From NCBI RefSeq assembly GCF_000621745.1, contig NZ_JHXK01000019.1, positions 1 through 64,000 of the forward strand: a DNA stretch of 64,000 bases, given 5' to 3'. This DNA comes from Clostridium beijerinckii HUN142. Its GTDB lineage: Bacteria; Bacillota; Clostridia; Clostridiales; Clostridiaceae. The translations under genes and the position numbers were made by a program. How positions within the stretch are numbered: position 1 is the stretch's first letter; each line of letters starts with the position of its first letter. This document shows, piece by piece, positions 50,967 through 61,226 of this stretch. The notes under the pieces are model-generated. The model worked only from the letters and a program-made list of their open reading frames with translations. It was not told where the DNA came from and ran no database searches.

Positions 50967-51191
50967 ATGAATAAGATTGATTTAAAGGCAAGATTAAAAA
51001 ATAAGAGTTTTTGGGTATACATTGCAAGTGCTATCGTATTATTGAGCCAACAATTAGGGTTTAAAATATTCCCTGATAATTGGAATGATATAATTAATAC
51101 AGTATTAGGAGTTCTTACAATGTTAGGAATTGTTGTGGACAATAGCACAACAGGAATGAGCGATAGTGTAACAAAGGAGGAATTGCAATAA
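50967..51191 (+). CDS. Phage holin (phi LC3 type)
   Basis: 74 residues from ATG 50967 (AAGAGGTAG upstream). NKIDLKARLKNKSFWVYIAS, AIVLLSQQL, NDIINTVLGVLTMLGIVVD, and NSTTGMSDS. Two membrane helices and the conserved DPTTxGxxDS-like motif are those of Phage_holin_1. Overlaps the amidase start by one base. Confidence 0.9.
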   Translation: MNKIDLKARLKNKSFWVYIASAIVLLSQQLGFKIFPDNWNDIINTVLGVLTMLGIVVDNSTTGMSDSVTKEELQ

Positions 51192-51949
51192 TGAAAATAG
51201 GATTAAGGGGCGGCCATAGCTCCAATTGTATTGGGGCGGTTGGAATCGTTAATGAATATGAGCAAATGCAGCAATATTTTAAATATGTTAGGGATCTATT
51301 AATACAATATGGCCATACTGTTATAGATTGTAATAGTAATGGCAGCAACGCAAATGCTGAATTATCTGAAGGAGCAGCCGCAGCAAATGCAGCAAATGTT
51401 GACTTATTTGTGAGCCTTCACATGAATGCTTTTAATGGATCAGGCCATGGGGTTGAAGCGCTTGTTTCATCAGAATCAAGCAAGGCCCTTCCATATGCCC
51501 AAAGGTTATGTAATAACTTTGGATCTCTTGGATTCACTAACAGAGGTGTAAAATATGTCAAAGATTATGAAATGAATCATATTGCAGCTGGTAACATAAT
51601 ATTTGAAATATGCTTTTGTGATAGCGAAACAGATATGGCCATCTATAGGGGTTGCAGTTGGCAGCTTTTGGCCCATAGGTTCTGCAATGCAATTGACTCA
51701 AATATACCAGCAGATCCAGCAGCCACAGCAGCAGAAAAAGGGTATATAGTTACGAACTATTTGCCGCCTGAATCAGCTGCATATGATGGGGTTAACATAA
51801 ATGATGTCTTGAAGTATTTCAATGGCATTACGTGTTACGTGAGGGGCAATGATAAAGGTGTATGGATTGAAACACAATACTTGATTATGAGTCAATGTAA
51901 TGATCTAAAAAGCACATTGGGTTCATGGTTCTATGAAATAAAAAAATAG
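51191..51949 (+). CDS. N-acetylmuramoyl-L-alanine amidase (endolysin)
   Basis: 252 residues. The Amidase_3 catalytic domain (1-160) shows KIGLRGGHS with H9, LFVSLHMNAFNGSGHGVEAL with the second zinc histidine, and IIFEICFCDSETD with the catalytic glutamate. The C-terminal ~85 residues are probably cell-wall binding but not recognised. No signal peptide, so it depends on the holins. It lyses the cell at the end of infection. Confidence 0.93.
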   Translation: MKIGLRGGHSSNCIGAVGIVNEYEQMQQYFKYVRDLLIQYGHTVIDCNSNGSNANAELSEGAAAANAANVDLFVSLHMNAFNGSGHGVEALVSSESSKALPYAQRLCNNFGSLGFTNRGVKYVKDYEMNHIAAGNIIFEICFCDSETDMAIYRGCSWQLLAHRFCNAIDSNIPADPAATAAEKGYIVTNYLPPESAAYDGVNINDVLKYFNGITCYVRGNDKGVWIETQYLIMSQCNDLKSTLGSWFYEIKK

Positions 51950-51959
51950 GGAAATAATA

Positions 51960-52004
51960 AAGCCCAATAGGTAACTTGATCGTTGCTTGTAGGGCTTATT
52001 TTTT
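51960..52004 (+). terminator. Terminator after amidase
   Basis: AAGCCC/GGGCTT stem with a long loop, followed by ATTTTTTC. It separates lysis genes from the downstream R-M operon. Confidence 0.62.
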
Positions 52005-52061
52005 CATATAAAAGAATTTAATACCAAAAAATGGGCGTTGTGTGCAATATTTTGTAAATTA

Positions 52062-52070
52062 TGTTATGAT
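52062..52070 (+). promoter_or_regulatory. Extended -10 promoter of R-M operon
   Basis: TG-T-TATGAT (52062-52070), no good -35. Between the amidase terminator and the R-M start, so the R-M genes can be expressed in the lysogen independently of the late promoter. Confidence 0.5.
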
Positions 52071-52134
52071 AAGTACACGATAAAATTGTAATAGAATTAG
52101 TATTAAACATGCATAGTTAAAGGAGATAGAATAA

Positions 52135-54555
52135 ATGGTGAGTTTATTAACAGATATACAAAAACAATACATAGAAGAATATATACAAAAACAACCTATT
52201 AAAATTGTTGAAAATTTAGATTTCACCAAAAGAGCAATTGCGTATTCATCAAAAATCAAGGGACGAGATATTAAATCTATTTCAGGTGATGAGGAAATTG
52301 TTAGAGCATATATATTAACTAAACTAGTTAATGAGTATGGATATAAACCAGAAAAGATTGAAATTGAACATGAATACACAGCAGGAAGGCCACACACTAT
52401 AACGAGTAGAATTGATATTATTGTTAGAGATGATAAAAATGATGCTTTTCTATTTATTGAATTGAAGTCTCCAAAGGACTATGCTGCTTTGGATAAAGAT
52501 CTGACTATTGAAGAACAATTATTTAAAGTTGGCGGAATGGAAAAAATAGAAGGACACAATGTTAAATACTTGGTGCTTTATACATTAGATATGCTAGGAA
52601 AAAACATTTCTGATGAATGTATGGTTATTGATAATGAAAAGTTTCCTACATTTTCTGATTGGGAAATATCAAGAGATTTTGTAGATGCTATTCCAATAAG
52701 ATATGGAAAGGCTCAAAAGACACCTTATATAAAAGGAACCGAAAAAGACTTAGAAAAGAACTTTACACATGAAATATTAGATAAACTACAAAAAGATTTA
52801 CATAATGTTTTATGGGGCGGAGGAAGTACAGATGATAATGAAATATTTTCTTCACTTACTAATCTTATTTTAGCTAAAATACAGGATGAAGATGAAAAGA
52901 ATGATGGGGATATATATGAATTTCAATCTCTTACTTTTGACAAAGCTTCAAGTGATGAATTCGAAACTAATGAAATTTTATTTGATAGAATTAATGATTT
53001 ATATAAAAGGGCTTTAACTGAAAAACTTAATATTACGGATACTGAGGAATTAAAAAAATCTTATGTTATTGATACTAAAAAATTCTCTTTATCTAAACTG
53101 AAATATACAGTTCAAGAACTAGAAAAATATTCTTTTGTAGATGGCAAAAATAGTTTATCAGGTAAGGATATTTTAGGTGATTTTTTTGAAGGGATTATTC
53201 GAACAGGGTTTAAACAAAGTAAAGGACAATTTTTTACTCATGTTAATATCGTTAAATTTATGTTATGGGCTATTCAAGCTGATAAACTTGCAATTGAAAA
53301 AATTAATAAAGATAAAGAAATTCCATTTATGATTGATCCATCAGCGGGTAGTGGAACTTTTTTAATTGAATATATGAAGTTTGTTACTCAAAACATTAAA
53401 TACAGGTTCAGAGGAAAGCTTGATACATCAAGAGGCGTCAAAGACAAAGTTGAATCTGATTGGTTTTATCCTGACTATAGAGAGAATAAATGGGCAAGAG
53501 AATACATATACGGTTCTGAATTGAACTTTAATTTAGGAACTGCTACAAAGGTTAATATGATATTACATGGCGATGGTTCTACTAACATTTTTGTTGGAGC
53601 ACAAAAGGGTGATGGGTTATTGCCATTTACAGAGTACTTAAAACCATCAGCACCAAATGCACTCAATAAGGAATCAGATGACGAAGCATATGGGCAAAAA
53701 GTAAATGGACAATTTGATATTATATTAACAAATCCACCATTTTCAGTAGATTTGGATAAGGACACTAAAAAGAAAGTTGGAAAATGCTTTATTTTTGGGG
53801 ATAAAAAGAACTCTGAAAACTTATTTATTGAAAGATACTATCAATTGCTTAAAGAAAATGGTAGATTAGCTGTTATTCTTCCAGAAAGTATATTTGATAC
53901 AACTGAAAATAAGTATATTAGACTATTCTTATATAAATATTTTAACATTAAAGCAATTGTTTCATTACCACAATTAACATTTGATCCATTTACAAAAACA
54001 AAGACAAGTATTCTTTTTGCTGAAAAGAAAACGGTAGTAGAGATTAAAAAATGGAATGAGATCTGGGATAAATATTCAAGAGAATATGAAAATCTTAAAA
54101 CAAGAGTTGAGAACTTAATTAGAGTTTATTCTGGAGAAAAACAAAAAGCAAAATTACCTTCTATTAAAGGTTTATCAGAGACAGAAGAAAAGGAAGTTTT
54201 GGTTAGATTTTTAAAAGCGCATATTACAGATGATGATATAGCTTTATCAAATAATGAATTAATAAAAAAATATCAAGATGAATTAGTGGAACTTTGCAAA
54301 TATAATAAGGATACAGAAAAGGAATTTGGTTATGTTAATACTTGGTGGGTATTTGAAGAAGTTTCAAAAGATCTTAACTACTCTATTTTTATGGCAGAAG
54401 CTGATAACGTTGGATATAAAAGGTCTAAAAGAGGAGAAAAAATAGCATCTAATGACCTTTATAGAACAGATGGAAATGGAATGGTTTTGGTTGATGATGG
54501 TATTAAAGAAACTATACTTGATTACATAAGAGAAATCCATTGGTCAAGGAGGTAG
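52135..54555 (+). CDS. Fused PD-(D/E)xK nuclease and N6-adenine methyltransferase (R-M)
   Basis: 806 residues. N-terminal ~1-180: HsdR_N-like nuclease, with an upstream acidic residue (E53/E54) and D94 in RIDIIV, then E109-L-K111 in FIELKS. Residues ~320-680: HsdM-like methyltransferase with SAM motif DPSAGSGTF (401-409) and catalytic NPPF (533-536). No helicase motifs. A methylase with its own nuclease plus a separate S subunit resembles BcgI-type (type IIB) systems rather than type I. AAGGAGATAG precedes the ATG. It lies at the lysogenic conversion position and is inferred to provide host defence. Confidence 0.82.
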   Translation: MVSLLTDIQKQYIEEYIQKQPIKIVENLDFTKRAIAYSSKIKGRDIKSISGDEEIVRAYILTKLVNEYGYKPEKIEIEHEYTAGRPHTITSRIDIIVRDDKNDAFLFIELKSPKDYAALDKDLTIEEQLFKVGGMEKIEGHNVKYLVLYTLDMLGKNISDECMVIDNEKFPTFSDWEISRDFVDAIPIRYGKAQKTPYIKGTEKDLEKNFTHEILDKLQKDLHNVLWGGGSTDDNEIFSSLTNLILAKIQDEDEKNDGDIYEFQSLTFDKASSDEFETNEILFDRINDLYKRALTEKLNITDTEELKKSYVIDTKKFSLSKLKYTVQELEKYSFVDGKNSLSGKDILGDFFEGIIRTGFKQSKGQFFTHVNIVKFMLWAIQADKLAIEKINKDKEIPFMIDPSAGSGTFLIEYMKFVTQNIKYRFRGKLDTSRGVKDKVESDWFYPDYRENKWAREYIYGSELNFNLGTATKVNMILHGDGSTNIFVGAQKGDGLLPFTEYLKPSAPNALNKESDDEAYGQKVNGQFDIILTNPPFSVDLDKDTKKKVGKCFIFGDKKNSENLFIERYYQLLKENGRLAVILPESIFDTTENKYIRLFLYKYFNIKAIVSLPQLTFDPFTKTKTSILFAEKKTVVEIKKWNEIWDKYSREYENLKTRVENLIRVYSGEKQKAKLPSIKGLSETEEKEVLVRFLKAHITDDDIALSNNELIKKYQDELVELCKYNKDTEKEFGYVNTWWVFEEVSKDLNYSIFMAEADNVGYKRSKRGEKIASNDLYRTDGNGMVLVDDGIKETILDYIREIHWSRR

Positions 54556-54560
54556 TGACT

Positions 54561-55988
54561 ATGGCTATAAAAATACAAAAGTTAAACTTTAAAAATATAT
54601 CACATCATAATATTCTAAGAAATGATTTTAAGTATTTTCAATGGATTAGTGATTTTACTAACAAATATAAAAATACCCAAAAACTAAAATATTTCGTTTC
54701 TTATTCATATAAAGGATATGCTTTTGAAGCAAAAGATTTTTCAACTGAAGGAGAAATTATAGCACTTAAAGGAGCTAATTTTCAAGAAGATTTCTTTATT
54801 GACTTTGATAATATGGATTATTTACCTGAAGAATTCTACGATATGGAGAAATTTAAAAAGTTTAAAGTACAACGGAATGAGATTGTAATAGCGCTAGTTG
54901 GCCACAGTATTGGAAAAATAGCTCTCATAAGAGATGATGTAAAGATGCTATTAAATCAGAATAATATTTCAATCAAATTAAAAGAAGAATATAATTCTTT
55001 AGTGTACACATATATAATTTCGATAATTATTAAAGAAGTAGTTGAAAAATTATATAAAGTATCTGGTGGATATTCTTTTTTAAGAGTTGATGATTTAATG
55101 GATATACAAATTCCGATTCTTGACAAAAATGAACAGGACTATTTATTGGATTTAATCAACAAATATGAAAATTCTATTTCTAAAAGCAGAAATTATAATA
55201 AAATTATTGAAAAATTAATTAACGAAGTTATAACTAAAGAATTTTGCATAGATATAGAAACATTAAAAAAAATAGAAAATAAGAAAAATATTGATACTGA
55301 TTTATATTCTTTGTCTTTCAATAATTCAAATTTAAGAGCTAGTTATAGGTGGAATAAGGCTGTTCAACTACAAGAAAAAATGTTTTTGAATTGTAATTGT
55401 ATTGAAAAATTGGGTAAATATATAATAAACACTAAAAATGGATGGTCTCCAACATGTGATGATAATGCAACAACAAATATAATTCTAGGTATAGATTGTA
55501 TAAATATAAATACTTCTTTGTCATTTGACTCACCAAAATATTCAGATGAAAGTAAAGATAATATTAATAATGATATTATTAAAAATGGAGATTTATTTGT
55601 TAGTAGGGGTAATACTGTTAATTTAGTAGCATTAGCGTCAATTGCTAAACTGTCTGATGAAGATGAAGATTATATATTTTCTGATTTAATGATAAGGATT
55701 AATCTAAATGATGATATAAATAAAGAATACGTAGCGTATATTATAAACTCCATTATAGGAAGGCTATACTTTAAGTATGTGTCAAAGGGAAAAAATCAGT
55801 CTATGGTTAAAATATCTAGTAAAGAATTAAATGATTTTTTACTACCAGTTCCCAATAAAGCAAAGCAAAAGGAAGTAGTAGATTTAATTAAAGCTGAAAT
55901 TGATAAGCAAGACATTATTAAACAACAGTTAATTGATAAGAGGAATGAACTCGAAAATATTATACGAGACACAATTAAAGAGAACTAA
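54561..55988 (+). CDS. Restriction-modification specificity subunit (HsdS-like)
   Basis: 475 residues from ATG 54561 with AAGGAGG 9 bases upstream; an earlier frame extension lacks a site. Two target-recognition regions with following helices: first half ending GGYSFLRVDDLMDIQIPIL, second half with GKNQSMVKISSKELNDFLLP and coiled KQKEVVDLIKAEIDKQDIIK. This matches the HsdS two-TRD plan. It starts 5 bases after the methylase-nuclease, so they form one operon. Recognised sequence unknown. Confidence 0.85.
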   Translation: MAIKIQKLNFKNISHHNILRNDFKYFQWISDFTNKYKNTQKLKYFVSYSYKGYAFEAKDFSTEGEIIALKGANFQEDFFIDFDNMDYLPEEFYDMEKFKKFKVQRNEIVIALVGHSIGKIALIRDDVKMLLNQNNISIKLKEEYNSLVYTYIISIIIKEVVEKLYKVSGGYSFLRVDDLMDIQIPILDKNEQDYLLDLINKYENSISKSRNYNKIIEKLINEVITKEFCIDIETLKKIENKKNIDTDLYSLSFNNSNLRASYRWNKAVQLQEKMFLNCNCIEKLGKYIINTKNGWSPTCDDNATTNIILGIDCININTSLSFDSPKYSDESKDNINNDIIKNGDLFVSRGNTVNLVALASIAKLSDEDEDYIFSDLMIRINLNDDINKEYVAYIINSIIGRLYFKYVSKGKNQSMVKISSKELNDFLLPVPNKAKQKEVVDLIKAEIDKQDIIKQQLIDKRNELENIIRDTIKEN

Positions 55989-56060
55989 TTTATAAAATAT
56001 TTCAACACTATATTAAGCATAATCTTTTATAAAAAAATTAAATTATTAACTATATAAAAA

Positions 56061-56078
56061 GTGTTTGTTCGGTGTTTA
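56061..56078 (+). repeat. Third integrase arm-type repeat (right end)
   Basis: GTGTTTGTTCGGTGTTTA, 15 of 18 bases like the copies at the left end, in the same orientation, 116 bases inside attR. The 454-base gap from the S gene to the next host gene holds only this site, attR and a host terminator. Confidence 0.6.
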
Positions 56079-56194
56079 TTCTCCGATATTGGAGCAATTT
56101 TAATGGTTTTTAGTTGATGAATAAAAAGTCTTAAAGCGTAGTGAAATAGCATCTTTCATAACTTTATAGAATGTGTTGAAATGTATGGGGGGAA

Positions 56195-56213
56195 TCCCGC
56201 TGGGAGTACCAAG
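56195..56213 (+). repeat. attR core (19-bp direct repeat)
   Basis: TCCCGCTGGGAGTACCAAG, identical to 19177-19195. Left of it is phage DNA unrelated to the tRNA body, so only the 3' end of the tRNA is duplicated. Beyond it, the sequence continues into the original tRNA terminator. Confidence 0.93.
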
Positions 56214-56214
56214 C

Positions 56215-56255
56215 AAAAGCTACAACTTAGTTATACAACGGTTGTAGCTTTTATT
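56215..56255 (+). terminator. Original host tRNA terminator, now beyond attR
   Basis: AAAAGCTACAAC (56215-56226) pairs perfectly with GTTGTAGCTTTT (56241-56252), then TATTG. Before integration this would have followed tRNA-Arg directly. Confidence 0.85.
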
Positions 56256-56442
56256 GTGTTTCAAATGTTAATATTTTCATGCGAAAGAATTTATAAATTA
56301 TTCAACATATATAGTTTTTTAAGTTGGTAATTTGCTTTTTCATTAAAGTTAATACAAGCTTAAAGGATCTCAAGTTATTTAAAGTGATTTATCTATTAAT
56401 AATTTAGACGATACTTTTATAACATAAATAGGAGGGGTATTT

Positions 56443-56877
56443 ATGAAGAAAAATTTAAGTATATCCATATTATTGATTACTGTACTAATAGTTTGCTCAT
56501 CATATTATTTATATCCTAGAAAAGGAACTTTGAATAGTTTTTTATTTAGTAATTATAATAAAGAAAATATAGAGAAAATTGAGATTAGAAGCACATTGGG
56601 AGGGGAAGATAAAACAATTAAAGATAAGATTGAGATAAATAATATTTTATTTGATTTATCTAAAATAAAACTAATTCAGCATTATGGTAGCGTATCAGAT
56701 AGAACAAAAGGTTCTTATCATATATATATTTACGATAAGAATAGCATATCTGCTGAAGTTACTATACAAGGTAAGGAATATATAAATATTGCTAATAATA
56801 TCAGTAATTCTAATAAGGAATATAGAATTATTGAAAATACTTTAGATTTAGATTATATAAATGGACTAATTTCGTAG
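56443..56877 (+). CDS. Membrane-anchored protein of unknown function
   Basis: 144 residues. An N-terminal KKNLSISILLITVLIVCSSY segment is an uncleaved anchor or signal peptide with a cysteine at C18, not a clean lipobox. The rest is a beta-rich extracytoplasmic domain (KIEIRSTLGGEDKTIKDKIE, SYHIYIYDKNSISAEVTIQG). First host gene right of the prophage. No family recognised. AGGAGGGG precedes the ATG. Confidence 0.6.
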   Translation: MKKNLSISILLITVLIVCSSYYLYPRKGTLNSFLFSNYNKENIEKIEIRSTLGGEDKTIKDKIEINNILFDLSKIKLIQHYGSVSDRTKGSYHIYIYDKNSISAEVTIQGKEYINIANNISNSNKEYRIIENTLDLDYINGLIS

Positions 56878-57354
56878 TAAGGAATATCCAGCGTTCATAT
56901 AAGTTAATAATATGTTTTTCATATTTTGATACTAAAATACAAATAAGCTTCGAGTAGTATGTTTCTATACCTATAATTACATATAGATTAAGCATTTATA
57001 TTTAAGTAGATAAAATAAAATGTTGTGTATATTGTATAGACAAGCGATACAGTATATGTATTTCTAGATAAGATTAAGGAAAGTTGGACTTTTTATAAGG
57101 TAATTGAGGTATAAGAACCATACTAATAACATAAAAAAGAATACTAAAATAAGTATTCCATTTAGATAAGTAATGTATAAGTTGATTGTATTACAATTCC
57201 CATATAAAAGTATTTGAATAGAATATAGGAACAAGAAAGTAGTTATGACAACATATATAATAGTGTGCTAAGATTGAATAATAAGATAGTAATGTATTAC
57301 AATAATGTTATTGCAACTATTGAAATCGTATAATAATTAGAGGATGATTAAAAA
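56878..57354. other. 477-base gap before rpiR-type gene
   Basis: AT-rich, no ORF with a credible start. Contains an imperfect dyad TATATTGTAT...ATACAGTATA (around 57028-57058) enclosing GACAAGCGATAC, similar to a word near 62280, and a small hairpin GAATACT/AGTATTC (57148-57168). Probably regulatory for the RpiR gene. Confidence 0.4.
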
Positions 57355-58113
57355 ATGAAAGTTGATCTAAGCAAAATAGTTAATAATAAAAAAATCACAC
57401 CTATAGAAGAACAAGTATTAGAATATATAATTAATAATATCGATAGTGTAATGGATCTTGGCGTTAGAGGAGTTGCGGCCGACAACTACACATCCACATC
57501 AACTATTATGAGACTTTCAAAAAAATTAGGTTTTACAGGATTTATTGATATGATTTACAATATAACACCGCTAATAGATAGTGGTAGTACAGGAATTATA
57601 GAAGAATCAGAAGCATTAATAGGTACTGATATTAAGTTTTTATCTAAATATATAGATGATGAAAATGTAAAAAGGTTTATAGAAATATTGGTAAGTGGAA
57701 CCAAAAAGTATATTTTTATTTATGCAAGAGGCTACTCTGAAATTGCTGGAGAATACTTTAATAAAAAGCTGCTTGGTATAGGTGTAAAGAGCATATTGAT
57801 AGATTCTAAGGGCAGCTTTGAAAATAATCTAGAAGACATGGAAACACTAATAGTAATATCAAAATCTGGAGAAACTAAAGAAGTATTAGATAAGGTTCAA
57901 GTGGCGAAGAAGAAAAATAAAGTAGTAATTTCCTTCACAAAGGAATTAGAAAACAGCATTTCAGCTCTTTCGGATATTTCATTTAAGATATTTGATATGC
58001 ATAAATTAGATGACAGTAATGTGCTGCCTAACTCGTTTTTTGCAAATATGCTTATGTTTATGGAATACTTAATTTACAGATATTATCAAGAAACAAGAAA
58101 AGAAAATAAATAG
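57355..58113 (+). CDS. RpiR/MurR-family transcriptional regulator
   Basis: 252 residues: N-terminal HTH (about 1-77; TPIEEQVLEYIINNIDSVM, TSTSTIMRLSKKLGFTGF) and a C-terminal SIS sugar-phosphate-binding domain (about 100-240; KKYIFIYARGYSEIAGEYF, ETLIVISKSGETKEVLD). It sits just upstream of the alpha-glucoside operon and most likely controls it in response to a phosphorylated sugar. Confidence 0.9.
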   Translation: MKVDLSKIVNNKKITPIEEQVLEYIINNIDSVMDLGVRGVAADNYTSTSTIMRLSKKLGFTGFIDMIYNITPLIDSGSTGIIEESEALIGTDIKFLSKYIDDENVKRFIEILVSGTKKYIFIYARGYSEIAGEYFNKKLLGIGVKSILIDSKGSFENNLEDMETLIVISKSGETKEVLDKVQVAKKKNKVVISFTKELENSISALSDISFKIFDMHKLDDSNVLPNSFFANMLMFMEYLIYRYYQETRKENK

Positions 58114-58118
58114 TCAAA

Positions 58119-58158
58119 TTAAGAAACCTGTTATCTTTTAAGCTAACAGGTTTCTTAA
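58119..58158. terminator. Perfect 15-bp hairpin after rpiR-type gene
   Basis: TTAAGAAACCTGTTA (58119-58133) / TAACAGGTTTCTTAA (58144-58158). Strong stem but no long T run, so termination is likely but not certain. Confidence 0.7.
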
Positions 58159-58161
58159 TGG

Positions 58162-58200
58162 TTGAAATCTATTTCAATTCAATGAAAACGTATATATAAT
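58162..58200 (+). promoter_or_regulatory. Promoter/operator region of alpha-glucoside PTS operon
   Basis: Dyad TTGAAA-TCTA-TTTCAA (58162-58177), TATAAT (58195-58200), and TGAAAACGTATATA (58183-58196), which matches 12 of 14 positions of a catabolite-repression (cre) site. A CcpA role is likely in principle, but the match is loose. Confidence 0.4.
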
Positions 58201-58242
58201 GAGCCTATGGATGACACAATAATTTGATAAGAGGTGGAATAT

Positions 58243-59832
58243 ATGAAGGATAAAATTATGAATGCTATGCAAAGATTTTCTAAGGCTATGTTTATTCCAG
58301 TATTAATACTTCCGATTGTAGGTATATTAATAGCTTTTGGAAATATTCTCACAAATACCAAATTAGCGGAATATGCACCGTTCTTAAAGAATAGTGTAAT
58401 ATTTGGATTTGGAAAAATATTATCAGGGTCCTTGGTTCCTATACTATCAAACCTTGGAATAATATTCTGTGTTGGTTTAGCTGTAGGACTTGCAAAAGAG
58501 AAAAAAGCAGAGTCAGGTTTCACATCAGTACTAGTTTACTTAATATTTAATAATGCCATGAATATTTTCTTGAGTTTATCAGGGAAGTTAGTAAATCCTG
58601 ATAATTTAAGAGGTTCTGGTCAGGCGATTGTACTTGGAACTCAGGTTTTGGATATGGGAGTTTTTTTAGGAATAATTTTAGGTATAGTTGTAGCGTATTT
58701 TCATAATAAATATTGCAAAAAAGAGTTTAATGGAGCATTTCAAATATATGGAGGCTCAAGATTAGTATTCTTAATATTAATTCCAGTGGTTGTTGTATTA
58801 GCTGTTATACTTTCTTATGTTTGGCCATCAGTACAGTGGGGAATATCAAGTTTAGGATATTACATACAAAAGAGCGGCAACTTTGGAGTATTTATGTATG
58901 GGACACTAGAAAGGCTTTTAATACCAACGGGATTACATCACTTGGTATATACTCCATTCTTATATAGTCAGCTTGGAGGAATAGAGACTATAGGTGGTAA
59001 GGCAATAGAAGGAGCTAGAAACATTTATTTTGCACAAATTGCAGATCCTTCAATCAAAGTTTTATCTAGCACAGTTATATGGGACGCTAGAGGATTATCA
59101 AAAATGTTTGGATTAATAGGCGCATGTTTAGCACTTTATCACACTGCTGACCCTGACAAGAAAAAGAAGGCTAGAGCAATTCTTATACCAGCAGCAGTAA
59201 CTTCAATAATAGCAGGTGTTACAGAACCAATAGAATTTTCATTCTTATTTACAGCACCAATATTGTTTGGAGTACATGCAGTTTTAAGCGGTCTTGGAAT
59301 GGTAGCTTTAAATATATTAAACGTAAGGGCTATAGCACCTAATGGATTTATAGATTTCTTACTTTATAATTTACCATTAGGTATAGAAAAAACAGGCTGG
59401 CCAATGTTTATTTTAGTAGGTATAGCACAGTTTGCAGTTTACTATGTAATATTTAGATTTCTAATAGTTAAGCTTAACTTAAAGACTACTGGAAGAGAAG
59501 ACAGTAATGAGGAAGTTAAACTTTATAATAAACAAGATTATAAAGAAAAAGTAGCAGGAGAACAAAACACAGGAGGTAAAGCTTCAGGGAATGAAGCACT
59601 TGTAATAATAGAGGCTCTAGGTGGAAAAGAAAATATTAAAAAAGTAGATAACTGTTTTACAAGACTAAGATTAATTCTTGATGACACATCAAAAGTTGAT
59701 GAAGCTACGTTAAAAGGAACAGGGGCTACTGGAGTAGTTAAAAAAGGAGAAAATGTTCAAGTAATTTATGGATTACATGTAACTAGAATAAGATCTATAG
59801 TGGATGAAGCACTAGGAATTGTAGGAGAATAA
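58243..59832 (+). CDS. PTS alpha-glucoside-specific EIICB
   Basis: 529 residues from ATG 58243 (AGAGGTGG 5 bases upstream; a GTG at 58234 is inside it). EIIC (1-~425) has about 10 membrane segments and the GITEPIEFSFLF-like sugar motif (AGVTEPIEFSFLFTAP). EIIB (~445-529) has C471 in VDNCFTRLRL. It imports and phosphorylates maltose or other alpha-glucosides. Followed by the GH4 enzyme and EIIA. Confidence 0.92.
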   Translation: MKDKIMNAMQRFSKAMFIPVLILPIVGILIAFGNILTNTKLAEYAPFLKNSVIFGFGKILSGSLVPILSNLGIIFCVGLAVGLAKEKKAESGFTSVLVYLIFNNAMNIFLSLSGKLVNPDNLRGSGQAIVLGTQVLDMGVFLGIILGIVVAYFHNKYCKKEFNGAFQIYGGSRLVFLILIPVVVVLAVILSYVWPSVQWGISSLGYYIQKSGNFGVFMYGTLERLLIPTGLHHLVYTPFLYSQLGGIETIGGKAIEGARNIYFAQIADPSIKVLSSTVIWDARGLSKMFGLIGACLALYHTADPDKKKKARAILIPAAVTSIIAGVTEPIEFSFLFTAPILFGVHAVLSGLGMVALNILNVRAIAPNGFIDFLLYNLPLGIEKTGWPMFILVGIAQFAVYYVIFRFLIVKLNLKTTGREDSNEEVKLYNKQDYKEKVAGEQNTGGKASGNEALVIIEALGGKENIKKVDNCFTRLRLILDDTSKVDEATLKGTGATGVVKKGENVQVIYGLHVTRIRSIVDEALGIVGE

Positions 59833-59874
59833 TAATATAAATTGTAGAAATATTTGAAGAATAATATAAATTAG

Positions 59875-61218
<1,344 letters not shown>

Positions 61219-61226
61219 AGGTAAAT

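Larger units (their letters stand above)
19177..56213 (+). mobile_element. Integrated HK97-type siphovirus prophage, about 37.0 kb
   Basis: Bounded by identical 19-bp att cores at a tRNA-Arg gene. It contains integrase, repressor region, replication/recombination genes, late regulator, HNH-terS-terL, HK97-type head genes, siphovirus tail genes, holins and amidase in canonical order, plus a cargo restriction-modification system next to attR. No structural gene is visibly broken, so it may be inducible. GATC, GGCC and GCAGC words are clearly denser than in the flanking chromosome. Confidence 0.95.

Noticed and set aside
52135-55988. Classical type I R-M with missing HsdR due to deletion
   Set aside because: The methylase subunit already carries a nuclease domain at its N-terminus, and promoter, spacing and attR leave no scar; a fused system explains it better.
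56190-56213. Possible second tRNA-Arg at attR
   Set aside because: Only the 3'-most 17 bases of the tRNA plus two flanking bases are present; upstream sequence has no D-arm or anticodon arm.
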